DNA from: Rhodococcus sp. ABRD24
GTDB lineage: Bacteria > Actinomycetota > Actinomycetes > Mycobacteriales > Mycobacteriaceae
Direction: 5' to 3'
DNA: 64,000 nt
Assembly: GCF_004328705.1 (NCBI RefSeq)
Contig: NZ_CP035319.1
Coordinates: 3,038,001-3,102,000, forward strand
Shown here piece by piece: positions 1 through 9,079 of this stretch. The translations under genes were made by a program, and so were the position numbers. Each line of letters starts with the position of its first letter. Position 1 is the stretch's first letter. The notes under the pieces were generated by a model that was given only the letters and a program-made list of their open reading frames with translations, did no database searches and was not told the DNA's origin.

Positions 1-2150
1 TGGTCCAGCCGGTGGAAGACGATGGTCTCGTCGATCCGGTTGAGGAACTCGGGCCGGAAGTGCGCCCGCAGCCGCTCCATCAGCGTTGCGGCCAGCTCAT
101 CGACGTCCTCGCTCTTGGCGCCGAGGATCAGATCGGAGCCGATGTTGCTGGTGAGGATCACGATGGTGTTCTTGAAGTCGACGGTGCGGCCCTGCGCGTC
201 CGTGACCCGGCCGTCGTCGAGCAGCTGTAGCAGGACGTTGAACACGTCCGGGTGCGCCTTCTCGACCTCGTCGAACAACACCACGGAGTACGGTTGCCGG
301 CGGACCTTGTCGGTGAGCTGTCCGGCCTCCTCGTAGCCGACGTAGCCGGGCGGCGCGCCGACGAGTCGGGAGACGGTGTGCTTCTCCTGGAACTCGCTCA
401 TGTCGAACCGGATCATCCGGTCCTCATCGCCGAACACGGCCTCCGCCAAGGCCTTCGCGGTCTCGGTCTTTCCGACACCGGTGGGGCCGAGAAACATGAA
501 CGATCCGATCGGGCGGTTGGGATCGGACAGCCCGGCCCGGGATCGGCGCACCGCCTCGGCCACCGCGGTGACGGCCTCCGCCTGTCCGATCACGCGGTGG
601 TGCAGCACATCCTCGAGCTTCATCAGCCGCTCGCGTTCCTCGGCGGTCAGATCTGCTACCGGAATCCCGGTCTGCCTGGACACCACGTGTGCGATGTCGA
701 GGACGGTGACCTCCGGTGTGGTTTCGTCGGGAGTCGCGCCCAGTCGCTCCTGGGCCTCGGTGATCTGCCGTTTGAGATCGTTGGCGCGTTCGTAGTCCTC
801 CGCGCCGACCGCGGAGTCCTTCTCCCGCTTGAGTCGGGACAGTTCCTCCTCTGCGGCGCGGGTGTCGAAATCGGGGGTTCGGGTGCGCAACCGGACGCGG
901 GCGCCCGCTTGGTCTACGAGGTCGATTGCCTTGTCCGGCATGAACCTGTCGGTGATGTACCGGTCGGACAGTTCCGCCGCCGCCACGAGTGCCTCGTCGG
1001 TGTAGTGCACCTGGTGGTGCGCCTCGTAACTGTCGACGAGACCGCGCAGGATCTCGATGGTGTCGTCGACGGACGGCTCCGCGACCAGCACCGGCTGGAA
1101 GCGGCGCTCGAGTGCGGCGTCCTTCTCGATGTGCTTGCGGTACTCGTCGATCGTGGTGGCGCCGATCGCGTGCAGTTCGCCGCGGGCCAACGCCGGTTTG
1201 AGGAGATTTCCGGCATCCATCGCGCCCTCGCCGCCGGCTCCGGCCCCGACGATGGTGTGTAGTTCGTCGATGAACAGGACGAGCTCGTCGGAGTGCGCTT
1301 TGACCTCGTCGAGGATCTTCGTCAGTCGCTCCTCGAACTCGCCGCGGTACTTCGTGCCCGCCACGAGCGAGCCGACATCCAGCGCGACGACGCGGCGGTC
1401 CGTCAGCGTGGACGGTACGTCACCATTGACGATGCGCTGCGCCAAGCCCTCGACAATTGCGGTCTTGCCGACGCCCGGATCGCCGATCAGCACCGGGTTG
1501 TTCTTGCGACGGCGGGACAGAATCTCGATGGTCTGCTCCACCTCCTGCGCGCGTCCCACGACCGGGTCGATGTTCCCGGCGCGGGCCTCGGCGGTGAGGT
1601 CGCGGCCGTACTCGTCGAGCGTCGGTGTCGAGCTCGGCGGGGACTTCGTCTTCTCGTCCTCGATGGTGGCCCCGAGCAGCGCCTTGCCTGCTGGACTCTC
1701 GGAGTTTGCGGCGATGCCGATCAGGATGTGCTCGGGTCCGATGTAGCTGCGTCCCGACTCGCTCGCCTGCTGCTGCGCTGTGCGCAGCGCGCGCTTGGCG
1801 GACGGGCTCAGACCCGGGGACCCGGACGCGGCCTGTGGTGAGGCGTGCTTCTCGAGATGGGCCGCCATCTTCGCGGCCACCTCGTCGGGATCGAGATTGA
1901 TGCTGCTCAGGACGCCGCGCGTCGGGTCGTTCTGAGCAGCTGCGTACAGCAGATGCTCGGGCGTGATCTCGGTGTTGCCCCACTCGCTCGCCGCATCTCG
2001 CGCGACGGCGATCAGCCGCCGAGCGTCGTCGTTGAGGAGCCGACCCAGATCGACGCGTTGGACCGGGGGCTGAGATGACAACCCCGATCCGAAGAACCTC
2101 GCGAAAATGTCGTCGAAGGGGCTGTCCATGCGTCCCCAACCTTCGGTCAT
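1..2150 (-). CDS. Clp/Hsp100 AAA+ ATPase (ClpC/ClpB-like), C-terminus off window
   Basis: AAA+ unfoldase that remodels or threads proteins, usually for a ClpP-type protease or for disaggregation in the cytoplasm. About 716 codons are visible and the frame runs off the left edge. Seen in order: a Clp_N-type repeat ([10 protein letters not shown] near residue 60), first Walker A GDPGVGKT (about residue 220), a UVR-like segment [11 protein letters not shown] (about 450) typical of ClpC, second Walker A GPTGVGKT (about 553), and [10 protein letters not shown] close to the edge. The start at 2150 has AGGATAGG just upstream; Met at 2129 is an alternative. The N-terminus ([13 protein letters not shown]) is unlike mycobacterial ClpC1, so this is probably a second Clp ATPase rather than the essential ClpC1. 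ClpB versus ClpC cannot be settled without the C-terminus. Confidence 0.9.
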   Translation of the reverse strand, partial: MTEGWGRMDSPFDDIFARFFGSGLSSQPPVQRVDLGRLLNDDARRLIAVARDAASEWGNTEITPEHLLYAAAQNDPTRGVLSSINLDPDEVAAKMAAHLEKHASPQAASGSPGLSPSAKRALRTAQQQASESGRSYIGPEHILIGIAANSESPAGKALLGATIEDEKTKSPPSSTPTLDEYGRDLTAEARAGNIDPVVGRAQEVEQTIEILSRRRKNNPVLIGDPGVGKTAIVEGLAQRIVNGDVPSTLTDRRVVALDVGSLVAGTKYRGEFEERLTKILDEVKAHSDELVLFIDELHTIVGAGAGGEGAMDAGNLLKPALARGELHAIGATTIDEYRKHIEKDAALERRFQPVLVAEPSVDDTIEILRGLVDSYEAHHQVHYTDEALVAAAELSDRYITDRFMPDKAIDLVDQAGARVRLRTRTPDFDTRAAEEELSRLKREKDSAVGAEDYERANDLKRQITEAQERLGATPDETTPEVTVLDIAHVVSRQTGIPVADLTAEERERLMKLEDVLHHRVIGQAEAVTAVAEAVRRSRAGLSDPNRPIGSFMFLGPTGVGKTETAKALAEAVFGDEDRMIRFDMSEFQEKHTVSRLVGAPPGYVGYEEAGQLTDKVRRQPYSVVLFDEVEKAHPDVFNVLLQLLDDGRVTDAQGRTVDFKNTIVILTSNIGSDLILGAKSEDVDELAATLMERLRAHFRPEFLNRIDETIVFHRLD

Positions 2151-2313
2151 GTCCTATCCTCCAAATCTCTGCTTACAGCAATCTGGTTCGGACTCGTCTT
2201 TGCATCCGGGTGGAACACCTCAACCTTGCGGCCACCACGGGGGAAAGTAAAGAGTCCTCAGCCCCCAGTTCGCGGCACCCGCCGCCGACACCTGCCGAAA
2301 GGGTTTGTGCCGC

Positions 2314-3375
2314 ATGGTGACCGCGACCGCATCCACCGAACACCCGTCCAAGACACGCAACCCGAGGCTGCTGCGTGATGCGCAGGCCGGTGCGCTGGTC
2401 GAGGCCTTCGTCGTCATCGGAATCCTCACGATCCTGGTGACCCGTGCGTATCTGCACGCGACCGGATACCCGCAGATCGGCGGCGCGACGCTGCACATCG
2501 CGCATTCGCTGTGGGGCGGGCTCGGCCTGGTGATCGCCCTGGTGGTTGTGTTCTCGTTCCTCGGCGACCTGCCACGGATGGTCGCGGTGGTGGCCGGCGG
2601 CATCGGGTTCGGGCTGTTCCTTGACGAGGTCGGCAAGTTCGTGACGAAGACGAACGACTACTTCTTCCAGCCCGCGGTCGCGATCATGTACGTGGTCATC
2701 GTGGCGTTGCTGCTGGTCAACCGCTGGATTCATGACTCCCGGCAGCAGACTGCCGCCGAAGACCTCGTCAACGCCGCCACGGCCGCCGCCGACGGACTGG
2801 GCCACGGCCTCACGCCGAACCGGCTCGCCCAGGCCCACCGGCAGTTGCGCCGGGCCGCGGCCGATGGCGCCGATCCCACGGCGATCGCGAGCGTCGAGAA
2901 CCTGTTGTCGCGGTGTGCGCCCCGCCGGACCGGACGCCTCGACAACGTCGGCGCGTGGTTCCGTGAGCACCTGTCGCAGGTGTTCGACGGCACCCGCGCC
3001 CTGTGGATCGCCGCGGTCGCGCTTGCGCTGTTCTCCACTGCCGGCCTGGTCAACGCTGTCCTCACGATGGCCGAGGATCTCGAGGGCGGCACCGGCACCG
3101 ACATCACCACGATCGGCCAGATGTGTGGCTCGATCGTCGCGTTCGCGCTGTGCGGGGTCGCGATCGCTCGACTGCGCGGCGGAGGGATCTGGCCGGTGCG
3201 GATGCTGCGGGCCGCGGCGCTCGTGACGATCCTGCTGACCGAGGTCTTCAACTTCGTCGCCGAGGAGTTCGGTGCGCTCATCAACGTCGCGGTCGGGTTG
3301 AGTGCCCTGGTGGTGTTCTCGCGTCGCATCGCGGTGCTCGAGCGCGCCGAGGGACGCGCCGAATTGTCCGAATGA
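2314..3375 (+). CDS. Multi-pass integral membrane protein of unknown function
   Basis: 353 residues with about eight hydrophobic segments. Four lie in the N-terminal half (e.g. AFVVIGILTILVTRAYL, LWGGLGLVIALVVVF, MVAVVAGGIGFGLF, AIMYVVIVALLLV) and four after a soluble loop of roughly 100 residues (LWIAAVALALFSTAGLV onward). The loop is rich in Ala, Arg and Asp and helical in character. ATG at 2314 is chosen because GAAAGGG lies about 10 nt upstream; a TTG three codons earlier is also possible. It lies head-to-head with the Clp gene. No enzyme motif is recognised, so only location (cytoplasmic membrane) is claimed. Confidence 0.8.
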   Translation: MVTATASTEHPSKTRNPRLLRDAQAGALVEAFVVIGILTILVTRAYLHATGYPQIGGATLHIAHSLWGGLGLVIALVVVFSFLGDLPRMVAVVAGGIGFGLFLDEVGKFVTKTNDYFFQPAVAIMYVVIVALLLVNRWIHDSRQQTAAEDLVNAATAAADGLGHGLTPNRLAQAHRQLRRAAADGADPTAIASVENLLSRCAPRRTGRLDNVGAWFREHLSQVFDGTRALWIAAVALALFSTAGLVNAVLTMAEDLEGGTGTDITTIGQMCGSIVAFALCGVAIARLRGGGIWPVRMLRAAALVTILLTEVFNFVAEEFGALINVAVGLSALVVFSRRIAVLERAEGRAELSE

Positions 3376-3430
3376 CGACCCGTGCGAACCAATCCCACCC
3401 ACGGTCCACGCCTGGACGGGCTTCGTCGCC

Positions 3431-3446
3431 TACCGTAGAGACCGTG
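3431..3446 (+). promoter_or_regulatory. -10 element with leaderless GTG start
   Basis: TACCGT (3431-3436) lies 7 nt before the GTG at 3444, the distance expected if transcription starts at the start codon. There is no Shine-Dalgarno sequence. The same TACCGT-7 nt arrangement precedes the gene at 7172. Confidence 0.45.
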
Positions 3447-4055
3447 AGCAACCCCGTCCCCGGCGTACCCCGGCCGTCCGCGAGCGCCGCGTCGCCCTGG
3501 CCCGCCGTCCTGACGTGGCGCGCACACGGCGCGCCCCGCATGGAATCGGTGCGGGTGCAGTTGAACGGAAACCGAATCAAGGCGACCGGACGCATCATCG
3601 GCGGCGAGTGCCCCGAACACCCCGCGTTCAGCGCATCATATGACCTCGTCACGGACGAGAACGGCGTCACTCGACGACTGTCCCTGCGTACCGCGCTGAC
3701 ATCCGGCGAGCGGCAGATGTCGATCAGCCGGGACGAGGAGGGCGCCTGGATGGTCGAGACCGGCACTACCCACCTGCGGTCCACGTTCGCCGGGGCGAAG
3801 GACGTCGATGTGGTGCTGAGCCCGTTCTTCAACACGCTGCCGATCCGGCGCTTCGGGCTGCAGCACGAGTCCGAGGACCTCCAGGTCCCCGTTGTCTACG
3901 TGAATCTGCCCGACCTGGCAGTACAGGAGGCGTCGCTGACCTACAGCAGCGGCGCCGATGGCATCCACGTCCTCTCTCCGGTATCGAGTTCGTCGATCAC
4001 CGTCGATGCGGACGGGTTCGTCCTCGACTACCCGGGGCTCGCGGAGCGGATCTGA
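3444..4055 (+). CDS. Putative glycolipid-binding family protein (DUF1089 type)
   Basis: 203 residues. The opening LTWRAHGAPRMESVRV followed by NGNRIKATGRI, and the later MSISRDEEGAWMV, match the putative glycolipid-binding family, a beta-rich fold of about 185-200 residues. The protein is complete for the family and has no signal peptide, so it is expected to be cytoplasmic. GTG at 3444 is preferred because it keeps the conserved LTW segment and sits 7 nt behind a TACCGT box; the ATG at 3540 would cut that segment. Ligand and physiological role are not known for the family. It stands alone between a membrane protein gene and a lipoprotein gene. Confidence 0.75.
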   Translation: MSNPVPGVPRPSASAASPWPAVLTWRAHGAPRMESVRVQLNGNRIKATGRIIGGECPEHPAFSASYDLVTDENGVTRRLSLRTALTSGERQMSISRDEEGAWMVETGTTHLRSTFAGAKDVDVVLSPFFNTLPIRRFGLQHESEDLQVPVVYVNLPDLAVQEASLTYSSGADGIHVLSPVSSSSITVDADGFVLDYPGLAERI

Positions 4056-4191
4056 CGCGTCTGCCTGCCGGGCGGGAGCACCGTATCGTCGAGTCGTTCG
4101 CGCCAGCGCCTTGTCGAGGGGTCTCTCGCGTCCTGTCTGCGCGAATGGGTCGGATACCCTTACCCCGTAGCTGTCACGCTACTGTCGACGC

Positions 4192-4797
4192 ATGGCGTAC
4201 AACCAGTTCGCGAAGATAGTCAAGACTCTTGTCTGTGCCGTGGCTGGGGCGGCGCTCCTCGCCGGATGCGGCACGACCGCCACAACCGAACGCGACGAAC
4301 CGGCGCCGGTCACAGCCGGGGAGCTGCTCGAACAGCACGGCCTCGACGGTCTCGACGCCCGCGAGGTGATCACCCGGCTCGACACCATGCCGGTCGACGA
4401 TCGGCCCGCGGATCTGCTCGCATCGGTCAGGTCGCGTACGGTCGAGCTCTCCGACGGCAGCGGCGCCACGGCGTCCTTGGCGCTACCTGACGAGCAGTTC
4501 TACGTCTCGATCGCCCCCTATGCCACGCAGACTCACGAGTGCTACTTTCACAGCCTGACGACGTGTCTCGGCGAGATGCAGAACGAGGACATCCGGGTCT
4601 CGGTCACCGACCGCGCGAACGGCGCCGTGCTCGTCGATCGCATGCTCCGCACCAACGACAACGGGTTCTTCGGACTCTGGCTGCCGAGAGCTGTCGACGC
4701 GACCGTCACACTCGAAAGCGGCGGCCGCTCGGTTACGTCGGCGATCTCCACATACGACGACGATCCGACCTGTGTGACGACGCTGCAGCTCACCTGA
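4192..4797 (+). CDS. cueP: CueP-family copper-binding lipoprotein
   Basis: 201 residues. It starts with a lipoprotein signal (hydrophobic 9-24, lipobox LLAGC with Cys26), so the mature protein should be tethered outside the cytoplasmic membrane. The body matches Salmonella periplasmic CueP: FYVSIAPYATQTHECYFHSL, TTCLGEM, GFFGLWLPR and the terminal DPTCVTTLQL. The three family cysteines are present as Cys117, Cys125 and Cys194; in CueP they bind copper and hand it on to periplasmic targets. No copper ATPase or CueR-type regulator is adjacent, so regulation is unknown. CueP is best known from enterobacteria, where it is periplasmic. Here the protein is a lipoprotein, which suits a Gram-positive-type envelope. 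Confidence 0.85.
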   Translation: MAYNQFAKIVKTLVCAVAGAALLAGCGTTATTERDEPAPVTAGELLEQHGLDGLDAREVITRLDTMPVDDRPADLLASVRSRTVELSDGSGATASLALPDEQFYVSIAPYATQTHECYFHSLTTCLGEMQNEDIRVSVTDRANGAVLVDRMLRTNDNGFFGLWLPRAVDATVTLESGGRSVTSAISTYDDDPTCVTTLQLT

Positions 4798-4813
4798 TCC
4801 TGCGAATGCGCGG

Positions 4814-6160
4814 TCAGCCCACCGTCAGTGCACAGGCGAGAGCGGTGGACTCGGCAGGATGCGACCCGTGCCCGCCCGCGGTGGTGGGCAGACCGATCAG
4901 CTGGACGCCGACCGGCGCGCCTACGTCGATCGTGACGGGCGCCGAGATCGCGGGGATCCCGAGCGCATTGAAGGGACTGCACATGCGCAGCAGCGGGGTT
5001 CGGGCAACGGCAGGGTCGGCTGAGAGGGCTTGTTCCTGGGTGACGGCACGCAGGGGAGTGGTGGCGGTGATCAGTGCGTTCAGGCCCAGGCTGCCGCGCA
5101 GGCGGGAGAGTGCTTGGCGGCGAAGCCGTTCCACCGTGCGCAGCGCGTGCAGGTACTCGACGGCGGGGCGGTCCTTCTGTGCCGCCAGCAGCGCGGCGGT
5201 CGGTGGCTGGTAGAGCTCCGGCACGGACTCGAACCAGCCCCGGTGCGTCTCGTACGCCTCCGAGCCGGTGATGATCGGGTACGCGGCCAGGAGTTGCGGC
5301 GTCTCGGGCAGCTCCACGTCGATCACCTCGGCGCCCGCGTCGGCCAGCGCCTGGCACGCCGCATCCACTGCGGCCGCGATCGCGGCATCGGCGACATCCC
5401 AGTTCTCCCCGCGCAGCCGGCCCACCCTCAGCCCTGCCACCGGGGTGCGCACGTGTGCGACGCCGGGGATCGCACCCCATGCCAACGAGACATCGAGAAC
5501 GTCGGCCGCCAGCAAGCCGACGTGGTCGAACGTGGTCGACAGCGGGAACACGCCGCCGGTCGGCAAGGCGTCGAAGCTCGGCTTGAAGCCGACCACGCCG
5601 CACAGGGCGGCGGGAGTGCGTGTGCTGCAACCGGTATCGGTGCCCAGAGCGAGTGGGACGACGCCCCTCGCAACCAGGGCCGCCGACCCGGATGACGAGC
5701 CGCCCGTGATCAGCGCCGGGTCAACCGGGTGCGCGGCCGGGCCGGACGCGTTGACCGCGCCCGTCGGACCGTACGCGAACTCGTGCAGGTGCGTCTTGGC
5801 GACGATGATCGCGCCGGCCTCACGTAGCCGGGCGACGATGCGGGCATCGGACTCGGCTGGCGGGACGTCGGCGAGGACCGCGCTGCCGCACCGCGGCGGC
5901 ATCCCCGCGACATCGATGTTGTCCTTCACCGCGACCGCGATGCCGTGCAGTGGGCCGATCCAGTTCCCGTCGGCCATCTCGGCGTCGGCGCGCGCGGCCG
6001 CCTCCAACGCCGCAGCGTCGTCGCGGGCGGCCACTAGGTTCGCCCACGGCGTGTCGAGCAGTCCGTCGAGCGCGTGGAGAGTGGCCCGTACATGCTCGGT
6101 GGCGGTCATCTCCTTCTTGGCGAGCAGACCCGCGACGTCGCGCAGCGTGGGCGTGCTCAT
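4814..6160 (-). CDS. Amidase-signature family amidase
   Basis: 448 residues, normal family length. The Ser-cisSer-Lys triad is visible: Lys79 (AVKDNI), Ser155 (GGSSSGS) and Ser179, with the FAAH-like spacing of 24 between the two serines. It would hydrolyse an amide, substrate unknown. The nucleophile motif reads GTDTGCSTR, with Cys178 where nearly all members have Gly and Thr180 where Ile is usual, so the active-site turn is atypical. ATG at 6160 overlaps the stop of tyrA by 4 bp, so the two are co-translated. There is no GatB/GatC neighbour, so this is not the GatCAB subunit. Confidence 0.85.
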   Translation of the reverse strand: MSTPTLRDVAGLLAKKEMTATEHVRATLHALDGLLDTPWANLVAARDDAAALEAAARADAEMADGNWIGPLHGIAVAVKDNIDVAGMPPRCGSAVLADVPPAESDARIVARLREAGAIIVAKTHLHEFAYGPTGAVNASGPAAHPVDPALITGGSSSGSAALVARGVVPLALGTDTGCSTRTPAALCGVVGFKPSFDALPTGGVFPLSTTFDHVGLLAADVLDVSLAWGAIPGVAHVRTPVAGLRVGRLRGENWDVADAAIAAAVDAACQALADAGAEVIDVELPETPQLLAAYPIITGSEAYETHRGWFESVPELYQPPTAALLAAQKDRPAVEYLHALRTVERLRRQALSRLRGSLGLNALITATTPLRAVTQEQALSADPAVARTPLLRMCSPFNALGIPAISAPVTIDVGAPVGVQLIGLPTTAGGHGSHPAESTALACALTVG

Positions 6161-7122
6161 GGCCGCAACACCCCGCCGCGGCGTCCGGCGTCCCGCATTC
6201 GTTCGAGCCAGTTCTCGGAGCCGGGGGGGATGTCGGTGATGGTCCAGCGCTCGCGCTGCTCGTAGCGCAGGCGGGCGTCGTGCCCGGATTCCACCAGCTC
6301 AATGAGCGTGCCCTGGCCTGCCAGCTCGGTGCGAGCCCGATTCAAGACCTCGAGAGTCTCGTCCAGAGAGGTCAGCAGGGCGGCACGGTTGCCCTCGCAC
6401 ATCGCCCGCACCAGCTGCGGCGCGGTCGATGCAACGCGGGTGCCGTCGCGGAACGAACCGGCGGCCAGGCCCAGCGCCAGGTCGCCACCGGCAGCGCCGG
6501 ACAGCGCGAGCGCCTCCGCCAGGACGTGCGGCAGGTGCGAAATGCGGGCCACGGCGGCGTCGTGCTCGGCGGACTCCGCCGGAACCACCACCGAGCCGCA
6601 GTCCAGCGCCAGCCGCGCCACCTGCGCCCAGATGGCCGGGTCCACGCCGTCGTCGGCGCTCACCACCCACACCGCGTCGCGGAACAAGTCGGCGTCGCCG
6701 GCCACCCACCCGGATTCCGATGTCCCCGCCATCGGGTGCCCGCCCACGAACCGGTCCTGGAGGCCGTGCCGGGCGACCGCAGCGGCCACTTCGACCTTGA
6801 CACTGACGACGTCGGTGACGGGGCTGTCGGGTGCGTGCTCGGCGATCGCGGCGAGGGTCGCATCGACGGCCGGCATCGGCACCGCGACCACGATCAGCGC
6901 CCGCGCAGCGGCGGCCCGGCGGAGCACCGCGGCCAGGTCGGTTCCGGCATCGAATCCGTCGGCGAGAGCGGCGTCCACGGTGGGAGCGGAGCGGTTCCAG
7001 CCCCAGCCCTCCCGGCCCGCGGCGACGGCCGCACGAAGTAGCGATCCACCGATCAGACCGAGGCCGAGAACGCAGATGGGAGGTGCGGAAACGGAGTCAG
7101 CCACCCGAACAGGTTGGCACAT
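6157..7122 (-). CDS. tyrA: Prephenate dehydrogenase
   Basis: 321 residues. Oxidatively decarboxylates prephenate to 4-hydroxyphenylpyruvate with NAD(P)+ in tyrosine biosynthesis. The N-terminal Rossmann nucleotide site is GLGLIGGS (20-27). Family segments follow: TDVVSVKVEV, the substrate-side GGHPMAGTSESG, and HDAAVARISHLPHVLA in the helical dimerisation domain. The ATG at 7122 lacks a clear ribosome site, and a GTG six codons later is possible. Divergent from the TadA-associated gene and translationally coupled to the downstream amidase. tyrA facing tadA and its companion matches the gene order I recall from M. tuberculosis (Rv3752c-Rv3754), which supports vertical inheritance. Confidence 0.92.
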   Translation of the reverse strand: MCQPVRVADSVSAPPICVLGLGLIGGSLLRAAVAAGREGWGWNRSAPTVDAALADGFDAGTDLAAVLRRAAAARALIVVAVPMPAVDATLAAIAEHAPDSPVTDVVSVKVEVAAAVARHGLQDRFVGGHPMAGTSESGWVAGDADLFRDAVWVVSADDGVDPAIWAQVARLALDCGSVVVPAESAEHDAAVARISHLPHVLAEALALSGAAGGDLALGLAAGSFRDGTRVASTAPQLVRAMCEGNRAALLTSLDETLEVLNRARTELAGQGTLIELVESGHDARLRYEQRERWTITDIPPGSENWLERMRDAGRRGGVLRP

Positions 7123-7171
7123 TTACGCCTGGACTTCTTATGGAGGCACTGCGCGGGCTACCGTTGCGCGC

Positions 7172-7711
7172 ATGGGTGCACAGCGCGCGAACAACATCAG
7201 CGCCTCCGCAGGTTCGATGGAGGACCTGACCGGCTTCGGCATCGCCGTCGTCCGTGAGGAAGGCCGCTGGAAATGCGGTCCGTTGAGCGAGGGTGCGCTG
7301 ACGAGTCTGCGCACCGCCGAAAAGGAGCTGCTGGAGCTGCGCAGTTCCGGTGCCGTGTTCGGTCTGCTCGACGTCGACGACGAGTTCTTCGTCATCGTCC
7401 GTCCCGCACCGACCGGCACTCGACTGCTGATCTCCGACGCCACCGCGGCCATTGACTACGACATCGCGGCGGACGTGCTCGAGGCGCTCAACGTCGACAT
7501 CCCCGACATCGATCCCGACGAGCTCGACGACGTCGAACCGTGGGAAGAAGGCGACCTCGGGGTGCTCGCCGACTTGGGGCTGCCGGACGCCGTACTCGGG
7601 GTGATTCTCGCCGAGACCGACCTGTATCCGGACGAGCAGCTGACGATGGTCGCCCAGCGCTGCGGCTTCGAGGCGGAGTTGTCGGCTGAACTCGACAAGC
7701 TGCCCCGCTGA
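7172..7711 (+). CDS. TadA-associated protein (tRNA adenosine deaminase-associated)
   Basis: 179 residues. It matches the actinobacterial family always found beside tadA: MEDLTGFGIAVVREEGRWKC at the N-terminus, a central FGLLDVDDEFFVIVRP and an acidic DIDPDELDDVEPWEEGDL followed by a helical C-terminus. No catalytic motif is visible, and the family function is not established; partnership with TadA is inferred from constant linkage (16 bp gap here). ATG at 7172 follows TACCGT (7159-7164) by 7 nt, so the transcript may be leaderless. Confidence 0.85.
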   Translation: MGAQRANNISASAGSMEDLTGFGIAVVREEGRWKCGPLSEGALTSLRTAEKELLELRSSGAVFGLLDVDDEFFVIVRPAPTGTRLLISDATAAIDYDIAADVLEALNVDIPDIDPDELDDVEPWEEGDLGVLADLGLPDAVLGVILAETDLYPDEQLTMVAQRCGFEAELSAELDKLPR

Positions 7712-7727
7712 CATCGGGTAGTTCGGC

Positions 7728-8186
7728 GTGACCCTGCGGGACGACGAGCGGATGGTCCGTGCCGCGCTTGCCGCGGCCGCCGCCGCCTCCGATGCGGATG
7801 TACCGGTGGGCGCGGTGGTGTTCGACGCGGCCGGCGTGGAGCTGGCGCGTGCAGCGAACGCCCGCGAGGCGTCCGGCGACCCCACGGCGCACGCCGAGAT
7901 TCTCGCCCTGCGCGCCGCCGCCAGGGTTCACGGCGACGGCTGGCGGCTCGAGGGCGCGACCCTCGCGGTGACCCTCGAGCCCTGCACCATGTGCGCCGGC
8001 GCGCTGGTTCTCGCACGCGTCGGCCGGGTCGTGTTCGGGGCGTGGGAACCGAAGACCGGTGCGGTCGGCTCGTTGTGGGATGTGGTCCGGGATCGTCGGC
8101 TCACCCACCGCCCACAGGTGCGCGGCGGGGTCCTCGAGGGCGAATGTGCGGGCCTTCTCGAGAATTTCTTTCAGGACCAGCGTTAG
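7728..8186 (+). CDS. tadA: tRNA-specific adenosine deaminase TadA
   Basis: 152 residues. Deaminates A34 to inosine in tRNA-Arg(ACG), letting it read CGU, CGC and CGA. Zinc-site motifs are intact: HAE (His55, Glu57 as proton shuttle) and PCTMC (Cys86, Cys89). GAVGS further on belongs to the tRNA-binding face of the TadA group, which separates it from free cytidine deaminases. GTG at 7728 is chosen for distance to the upstream gene; ATG at 7752 would remove the first eight residues. Cotranscribed with its associated protein. Confidence 0.92.
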   Translation: MTLRDDERMVRAALAAAAAASDADVPVGAVVFDAAGVELARAANAREASGDPTAHAEILALRAAARVHGDGWRLEGATLAVTLEPCTMCAGALVLARVGRVVFGAWEPKTGAVGSLWDVVRDRRLTHRPQVRGGVLEGECAGLLENFFQDQR

Positions 8187-8332
8187 CGCCTCTGAACTGC
8201 GATAACGCAGACTTTCCTGGCGGTGAGCCGGGGAGTTCCCCGGCAGAGTTCCGCCGATCGTGGTGTCGTGGAGACAGGTGCTCATGTGGCACCGGAACCG
8301 CAAGACCTACGCAGATTCACGGAGGAGTGCTC

Positions 8333-8530
8333 ATGGGAATCGCAGACAAGGCTCAGAACAAGGCTCAGGACCTCGGCGGCAAGGCCAAGGAAACCGCCGG
8401 CAAGGCGACCGGTGACGACGAGCTGAAGAACGAGGGCAAGGGCGACCAGGTCGAATCCGCCGTCAAGGACGCGGGTGAGAAGGTCAAGGACGCCGCCTCG
8501 ACGATCAAGGACAAGCTCACCGGAAAATGA
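8333..8530 (+). CDS. CsbD-family stress protein
   Basis: 65 residues, almost all charged and Ala/Gly/Lys, with the CsbD pattern GKAKETAGKATGDDELKNEG. It is small, soluble, probably disordered or helical and cytoplasmic. CsbD proteins are general-stress (SigB-type) induced in bacilli and many actinobacteria; the molecular role is unknown. GGAGGA (8321-8326) gives a strong ribosome site for the ATG at 8333. The 146 bp after tadA suggest its own promoter, but I could not identify a convincing sigma-factor motif. Confidence 0.88.
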   Translation: MGIADKAQNKAQDLGGKAKETAGKATGDDELKNEGKGDQVESAVKDAGEKVKDAASTIKDKLTGK

Positions 8531-8581
8531 CCCTGACCTGGCGATTCGGCCATATGGCTGACGTCCGGTAAAGTTTTCGGC

Positions 8582-8669
8582 GGTGGCGTGTCCGAGCGGC
8601 CTAAGGAGCACGCCTCGAAAGCGTGTGACGGGTAACCCCCGTCCGAGGGTTCAAATCCCTCCGCCACCG
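8582..8669 (+). tRNA. tRNA-Ser(CGA)
   Basis: Acceptor GGTGGCG (8582-8588) pairs with CGCCACC (8662-8668), followed by discriminator G and encoded CCA (8670-8672). The anticodon stem CACGC/GCGTG encloses CTCGAAA, with CGA at 8616-8618 reading UCG codons. The long variable arm (GACGGGTAACCCCCGTC) is the class II serine type, and the T-arm GGTTCAAAT is intact. An integrase remnant starts directly downstream on the opposite strand, so this tRNA is the likely attachment site of the island to its right. Confidence 0.97.
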
Positions 8670-8675
8670 CCAAAT

Positions 8676-8712
8676 GCCCCTCACCTGCTGTGCAGGTGAG
8701 GGGCAACTTTTT
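8676..8712 (+). terminator. Intrinsic terminator after tRNA-Ser
   Basis: GCCCCTCACCTG (8676-8687) and CAGGTGAGGGGC (8693-8704) form a perfect 12-bp stem with a 5-nt loop, followed by AACTTTTT. A textbook Rho-independent terminator for the tRNA transcript. Confidence 0.92.
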
Positions 8713-8927
8713 GCCCACATGTTGATTCTCCACAGCTGCATCGAGTGTGTCGGCCACCGCAGTCAGGTCACCGTCGAACAGGTCCGTGCAGACATCGAGG
8801 GTCATGGTCGCGGACGGGTGTCCGAGCATCTTCTGGGTTGTCTTCACGTTCGCCCCTGCGGATACCGCAAGCGATGCGGCTGTATGCCGACTGAGCGCTC
8901 CCGCCTACACCTCCTCAGCGGGGTGCG
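8693..8927 (-). pseudogene. Tyrosine-recombinase (phage/ICE integrase) C-terminal remnant
   Basis: Translating leftward from about 8890 gives RHTAASLAVSAGANVK then KMLGHPSATMTLDVCTDLFD, the C-terminal box II region of tRNA-targeting integrases. The catalytic Arg and His of the box survive (codons 8887-8889 and 8884-8886), as does LGH. The catalytic Tyr after TLDV is Cys (TGC, complement of 8788-8790), a one-base change from TAC. An in-frame stop lies just upstream and no N-terminal domain remains. The reading frame then runs on through the terminator and the tRNA antisense strand. Non-functional relic of the element that entered tRNA-Ser. Confidence 0.85.
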
Positions 8928-9079
8928 TGAGGCGCTCGACTGTTTGCGATGGGAGCTGCAGCTCGCTGGCGGGTGCTGAGGTGTTTGGTCTAGAAGCATT
9001 CGGGTGATCTCGCAAACCGGGCGGTCGACTTCGTGTTTAGATGTTGCGGGCCAATCGCACATCTTTTGGGGGAGTCACC

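Noticed and set aside
2173..3402. 409-codon open frame on the minus strand over the membrane protein gene
   Set aside because: Composition is His/Gln/Arg/Asp-rich, as expected for the complement of membrane helices in GC-rich DNA. No family pattern, and the plus strand explains the sequence.
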